Assembly (NCBI GenBank): GCA_028673005.1
Contig: CM054114.1
Coordinates: 11,563,108 to 11,627,107, forward strand
Origin: Tanypteryx hageni
Taxonomy: Eukaryota; Arthropoda; Insecta; Odonata; Petaluridae
Length of the DNA stretch: 64,000 nucleotides
Direction: 5' to 3'
The position numbers and the translations under genes are program-made. A model generated the notes under the pieces. That model was not told where the DNA came from. It saw only the letters and a program-made list of their open reading frames with translations, and did no database searches. Every line of letters begins with the position of its first letter. Position 1 is the stretch's first letter. Shown in pieces: positions 60,101 through 64,000 of this stretch.

Positions 60101-61315
60101 CGCGTTCGGAGCGCCCAATCAAAAAGACACGCCGGCGCACGTCCAACCGAGCCAAAGTTTCTTCACGTGAGTCGGACTTTGGTCGCGCGACCTCGGGTGC
60201 CCTGTGCGGACCAAAGTCACCCAACGACTCCGCCATCCATCCAGCTCTCTCTCTCTCTCACTTTCTCCCTTTCTCACTCCATCTCATTTTCCTTTACTTC
60301 TCATTCTGACCTCCATCCGACTCTTTCTCCATTTCCATTCGCTCTCCTTTTCTCTCCCTCTTCTTCTCTTGGGTATCACATCAGCGGAAAGGTAGACGTA
60401 AGCTTTGTACTCTGTTTGATGTCTTCCACGACCAAAAGACAGGTTTCGTACGAGCGGAGGGAGTTGAGGAGGCAGAGGAGGAATGGTCTTATTTGGGGGG
60501 AGGATAAAAAGCTCCCGAGTCGTCGCTATGAGGGGAGTTGGGGAGGGGAGGAGAGCATAGAGAGGGAGAAGCAGGGGTGGGGGTTAGGTTGGGTCCAGAA
60601 TGAGAAATAGAGAGTGGAGTTTGCGGAAGTTAAGGGGAGGGGGAGGAACAAATGGGTGGGGTAGGATGTACAGTGTTTTGGCCCATTAATTTTTCGGCGC
60701 TAATTGGTCGCAACTAATTAATAGAGCGTGGAGTGGGCGAAGGGGGGGAGAGAGAGAGGAGGGGTAGGAAGAAGATGTCGGCAGGTAGAGCGGATGGATA
60801 CTAATTACGAGACTTTGTAAAATTCACTCTCAAAGGAAGACTCTGAGAGAAGATTTTCGCATTTGTCTGTACGAGGGAAGAGGGAAGGAAGGAGGGGGTT
60901 GAGAGGAGGGGGGAGGGCGATAAGGGATCGGCGATGGTGGATTTTTTTTAAGTAGCGCGGCATAGCGTGTCTGAAGAGTGGTATAGGAAATTCTGTCGGA
61001 AAAAAAGCCTTGCTATTAATTTCATTGGTCTCAAAGACAGAAAGGAATCATTCTGTGAAGATCCACCTATTTTTCTCTAAGTTGTTCGACGGAAAAGTTT
61101 TTACCAGGACTTAGGGGAAAAAGGGGCGAGAAAGATTAGAAGAAATGAACGGAAATTTTATTTCTGAATGGGACTATGTTTTGATTGATAAATCCGCAAA
61201 ATATTGCCTTTACAAAAACTTTTGGAAAATCTCTTGTCAGAGAGAGTGAGGCTCTTTGTGTAGCAGCTTTTTTGGTTGAGGTGCTTAAGTTTGGAGATTT
61301 GGAGAATTTTAAATA
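57103..61315. other. pros intron 2, last non-coding stretch
   Basis: C/T-rich blocks (57480-58150, 58700-59220, 60240-60370) include a 74-bp higher-order repeat. They are followed by GC-rich sequence (about 60000-60230) and G/A-rich sequence (about 60620-60930). The longer frames (57411-58226 and 59837-60610) are Ser/Pro-rich or mixed and match no family. No gene is called. Confidence 0.5.
57964..58149. repeat. 74-bp higher-order pyrimidine tandem repeat
   Basis: The sequence is built from four sub-units of 19, 19, 17 and 19 bp. The four-unit block runs 57964-58037, repeats almost exactly at 58038-58111, and starts a third time at 58112-58149. The sub-units share a CCAATTTCTCCCCTCCCCT-like sequence. 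Confidence 0.88.
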
Positions 61316-61402
61316 CAGGCAGCGTCCGCTTAACGTACAGGTTACGTTCTTGAAACCCCGTACGTTAAGCGGATGTACGTTAAGCGGACGGTCATTTTCC
61401 AT
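61316..61402. mobile_element. solitary end of a pogo/Tigger-like element
   Basis: The fragment starts CAGGCAGCGTCCGCTTAACG after a TA. It carries repeated GTACGTTAAGCGGA motifs in direct and inverted orientation, the arrangement of Tigger-like subterminal repeats. A matching right end is not visible nearby, so this is a truncated remnant. The family assignment is tentative. Confidence 0.45.
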
Positions 61403-61851
61403 ATAAACTAATGTTGTTGTTTTTCTTGTTACCGCTTTGGATGAAGTTCGCAAATTAAACGCCACTCTGCCGAGCGGACTGAAAGTGGCGATAATTTTTT
61501 ATCCGGCGCGAGTGCGTTTGCACTTTTCCCCTCGGAGCTTCTTTATTTGAAAGCCGAAAATAATACCAATTTCGTTTCATATTTGCGGTATTGCGCGCAA
61601 TTCGCGCGAAATGTGAATGAGCCATCTGTTACAGGGATTATTAAACTTAATCCGTTGAATTCTTCAATGGAGAATCGGGGATTTTTAATTTATCATGTTA
61701 CCAAAGTAATGTTTTTTCCAGCCGGAGCCTAAATGTATGCACATAGCGCCGGTCGGTGGCGCAATGTCGCCATGTTATAGTTTTATCTTTGGTCTTTGTA
61801 CGTTTTATTTTGTTTTCTGACGCAGCACGGTTCTCTTTCTCTTATCCTCAG

Positions 61852-61996
61852 GGAGTTCTACTATATCCAGATGGAGAAGTACGCAAGGCAAGCGGTCAGC
61901 GAAGGCATCAAGTCCTCCGAAGAGCTTATCGTGACGATGGAGTCGGAAATTTACCGCGTTCTCAACCTTCATTACAACCGAAACAATCACATAGAG
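61852..61996 (+). CDS. pros: Prospero homeodomain C-terminus and start of Prospero domain (coding exon 3)
   Basis: The exon completes Arg1500 and encodes residues 1501-1548. It reads [20 protein letters not shown], then [14 protein letters not shown] and [14 protein letters not shown]. It covers the rest of recognition helix 3 and the first helices of the Prospero domain. That domain packs on the homeodomain as one structural unit (the homeo-Prospero domain). The acceptor is TTATCCTCAG (ending 61851) and the donor is GAG|GTATGG at 61997, in phase 0. The remaining roughly 60 residues of the family C-terminus are not found before 64000. The gene therefore runs off the right edge. Confidence 0.97.
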
Positions 61997-62920
61997 GTAT
62001 GGGGTCCACAGGTGCGCCAATACTCATTTAACTCTCTTCAGTGTCTGTCATCCGTTTTGTTTGCTAAAATTATATGCACGAACGTTGTGGTTCATAAATA
62101 ACTCCGCCAGGAGTTCCTTTGCGAGACAGTTTTCTTCAGAATCTCTGATGATCACTATCTGTCAAAAAAGCATGTTTTTTCTGACGATTGCAAAATCAGA
62201 AAATTTGAAAGCTATCCTGATTGAAATTGTTGGTATATTGTCCTCTTAACTTCTTCAGTTTGTAGTTTTGAGTTTTCGATTACTTTTCTCTCTTTGGACT
62301 GTTTGGTTTTTATTATATATGTTCATTAATGCACTGCCGTGTAGTAATTAACTTTTTTAAATTATGTTTAGCTATTTTTCTGTTATAAGCGCTTAATTAT
62401 CTTTTTTCTGGCAAATTGAGAGGCTCGCAGGAAACGGAAATATATTTCATAGTTGTCGAACCCTTTCAGGGTGTTTTCTTTTCCATAAAATTGCCCATTC
62501 TAAATGACCCAGTCACTTAGATTGACCTGCTAATGTTAGGAAGTTGTTCTCTTGTGCGCGGATGGATGGAGTGGCCCCGTGAGTGGTCTTCCCGGCCATT
62601 TAGACCGTCTCCGGCATACTCATCTTCGCTGCTGTCCTTTGTCACCGGCGCGTCTCTTTCTTGACAACCACTCCCTCTGCCTAAGTGCCTCTTTCACCCT
62701 CTTTGATTGAAGGAGATCGGACGGGCTCTCCCTCCCTCCTTTTTCCCAAACCCTCAAGGTCCTTCAGCTTGACCGGAAAACGTTCATTAGAGGCGCTCTC
62801 CCGAAAATACACTCCCTAGTAACACTTCTGCGCCGTGTCATTCGTCCATCTCCATCAAATTTCTATCGGATCGATGTCACTTTCGAATTTAAAAAAATAA
62901 CACCCCGCATCGAAACCTTA
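61997..62920 (+). other. pros: start of pros intron 3, non-coding
   Basis: The intron begins at GTATGG (61997) and continues past the window end. The first 900 bp are unremarkable AT-rich and mixed sequence with no recognisable feature. Confidence 0.75.
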
Positions 62921-63671
62921 AGGCCCATCCAGACCGAAGAAACTTTGTCAGCGACATTGTCGATGACATTCTTTGGTCTTTACCGACTCCCGATGGAAAC
63001 AAATTTTGTCAGCAACATTGTCGGCAGCATCAATGTCGCCAACAAAGTTGCTGACGAAATTTGTGTTTCCATCGGGAGTTGGTAAAGATCAAAGAATGTC
63101 AGAAACATTTGTCATCGACAATGTCGCTGACAAAGTTTGTGCAGCCCGGAATGTTGATAACAATGGTGTCGACATTTATTTACTTGGTTGATATATCCGT
63201 AGTACCTTTCCGACAGTCTGTCTGAACTCCTCGATCAGTCAGTGTTTATTCAACATCCATCTTATCATTGATACTTAATTTAAATGGAGTAGTCAAAGGA
63301 GCAAGCTCTTCTTGAACTGGTATAGCATCTTAAAGCTTCCATTAGTCCGTAGTACTATGTCCAAGGGGTCTACGTCGTCTTCTTTCAAATCATCCATCAA
63401 GTCACTATCGCTATACTTATTTCGACTGCGTAAGAAGGGACGCACCCAAAACCTTTTCCTAGTCGGCTTTTCTTTGCGCACAATATAATGCACGCTGCTG
63501 CAGCGAGGATTGCATACTGCTCGCTCGACAGTTTTTCATCAACTAACTAGAAACGTTTTTTCGGTGTGGACGGATTTGTCAGCAACATTTGTCAACGAAA
63601 TGTCGGCAACACTTGCTCAAAAATGTCGCTGGCAATGTCAGTGACAATGTTTTTTCGGTCTGGATGGGCCT
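62921..63671 (-). mobile_element. internally deleted PIF/Harbinger DNA transposon
   Basis: The ends are AGGCCCATCCAGACCGAA and its exact reverse complement through the first 18 bases, with weaker pairing further in. The flanks are TTA on both sides (62918-62920 and 63672-63674), the 3-bp duplication typical of PIF/Harbinger. A minus-strand frame at 63293-63493 encodes KRFWVRPFLRSRNKYSD. This resembles the N-terminal RFWVRP...R..YG region of Harbinger-type transposases. The DDE catalytic region is missing, so the element is not autonomous. The strand given is that of the relic frame. Confidence 0.82.
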
Positions 63672-63674
63672 TTA

Positions 63675-64000
63675 GAGGAGACTTGTCTTATATGGTTTAA
63701 TATCGTCTACGATTTATAAAAATTTTATTTTTGATTTGCATGCAGTTGCGATATGAATGGACTATGTTTCGAGTTCGTTAATATTTCATGTAATTGCTTC
63801 TCAATTGCTATAAATTAATGTCTCACACAGAAACTTTAATTTTCATTTTTATTATCAGCAGTTGACGCCGCCTTACCTTTATTTTTTACTATTTTTTAAC
63901 TATTATTTTACACGAATGATAAAATTAATTTACTCTCATTTTAATCATGCTTCTCCTTATGCAGCTTAGTTCTGTTTTACAGGCTTCGTTTAAGTTTTCT
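63675..64000. other. pros intron 3 continuing to window edge
   Basis: AT-rich sequence. I see no exon with Prospero C-terminal coding potential before the window ends. Confidence 0.6.

Larger units (their letters stand above)
32886..61851 (+). other. pros: pros intron 2, 29 kb, interrupting homeodomain helix 3
   Basis: A GT-AG intron runs from GTAAGA (32886) to TTATCCTCAG (ending 61851). It splits Arg1500 after its second base, inside recognition helix 3. No independent gene is recognisable within it. It holds two clear hAT elements, microsatellites, many pyrimidine and purine tracts, and a recursive-splice-like AG|GTGAGT at 37531/37532. Confidence 0.93.

Noticed and set aside
59837..60610. 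257-codon open frame in pros intron 2
   Set aside because: It has mixed composition with a Ser/Leu/Pro low-complexity middle. There is no family resemblance and no splice or promoter context supports a gene.
61997..62101. Continuation of coding exon 3 past 61996
   Set aside because: The read-through sequence does not match the Prospero domain. GAG|GTATGG is a good donor exactly where family similarity stops.

Overview
This is a eukaryotic window, almost certainly from an insect genome and possibly a hemimetabolous one (weak inference). It carries one convincing protein-coding gene: the arthropod prospero (pros/PROX family) homeobox transcription-factor gene, on the + strand. Three coding exons are visible: 22949-27292 (or to 27320), 32731-32885 (or from 32726) and 61852-61996. 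Together they encode about 1,548 residues. The last exon, the C-terminal half of the Prospero domain, lies beyond the right edge. The rest is long introns, upstream non-coding DNA, transposon remnants, and a very high density of homopurine/homopyrimidine low-complexity DNA.

Layout: 1-22.5 kb is non-coding DNA upstream of pros. It holds three related hAT-type MITE copies (1.8, 2.9 and 8.3 kb), a pogo/Tigger-like MITE (15.1 kb), a decayed non-LTR retrotransposon fragment between microsatellites (18.7-19.5 kb) and a tRNA-derived SINE (20.3 kb). The huge N-terminal exon of pros follows at 22.9-27.3 kb, then a 5.4-kb intron, the first homeodomain exon at 32.7 kb, a 29-kb intron that splits recognition helix 3, the second homeodomain/Prospero-domain exon at 61.9 kb, and the start of the next intron. 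The 29-kb intron contains a 1.3-kb hAT element, a 236-bp hAT MITE with a perfect 8-bp duplication, CTCF-like motifs, a 74-bp higher-order tandem repeat and a recursive-splice-like site. The final intron contains a PIF/Harbinger element with a foldback left end and a transposase relic.

The most notable biology is the first intron. It shows the sequence hallmarks of the prospero twintron known from Drosophila: a U12-type AT-AC intron (5' site at 27293, branch site at 32714-32720, AC at 32729-32730) with a U2-type GT-AG intron nested inside it (27321-32725). Both splices are in frame. They predict two Prospero isoforms that differ by 11 residues immediately before the homeodomain, where the fly isoforms differ by 29. 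Other points worth checking are a recursive-splice/12-nt microexon candidate in the homeodomain intron (37520-37532), a 27-nt microexon-like segment inside the twintron (29713-29739) and several well-delimited nonautonomous DNA transposons.
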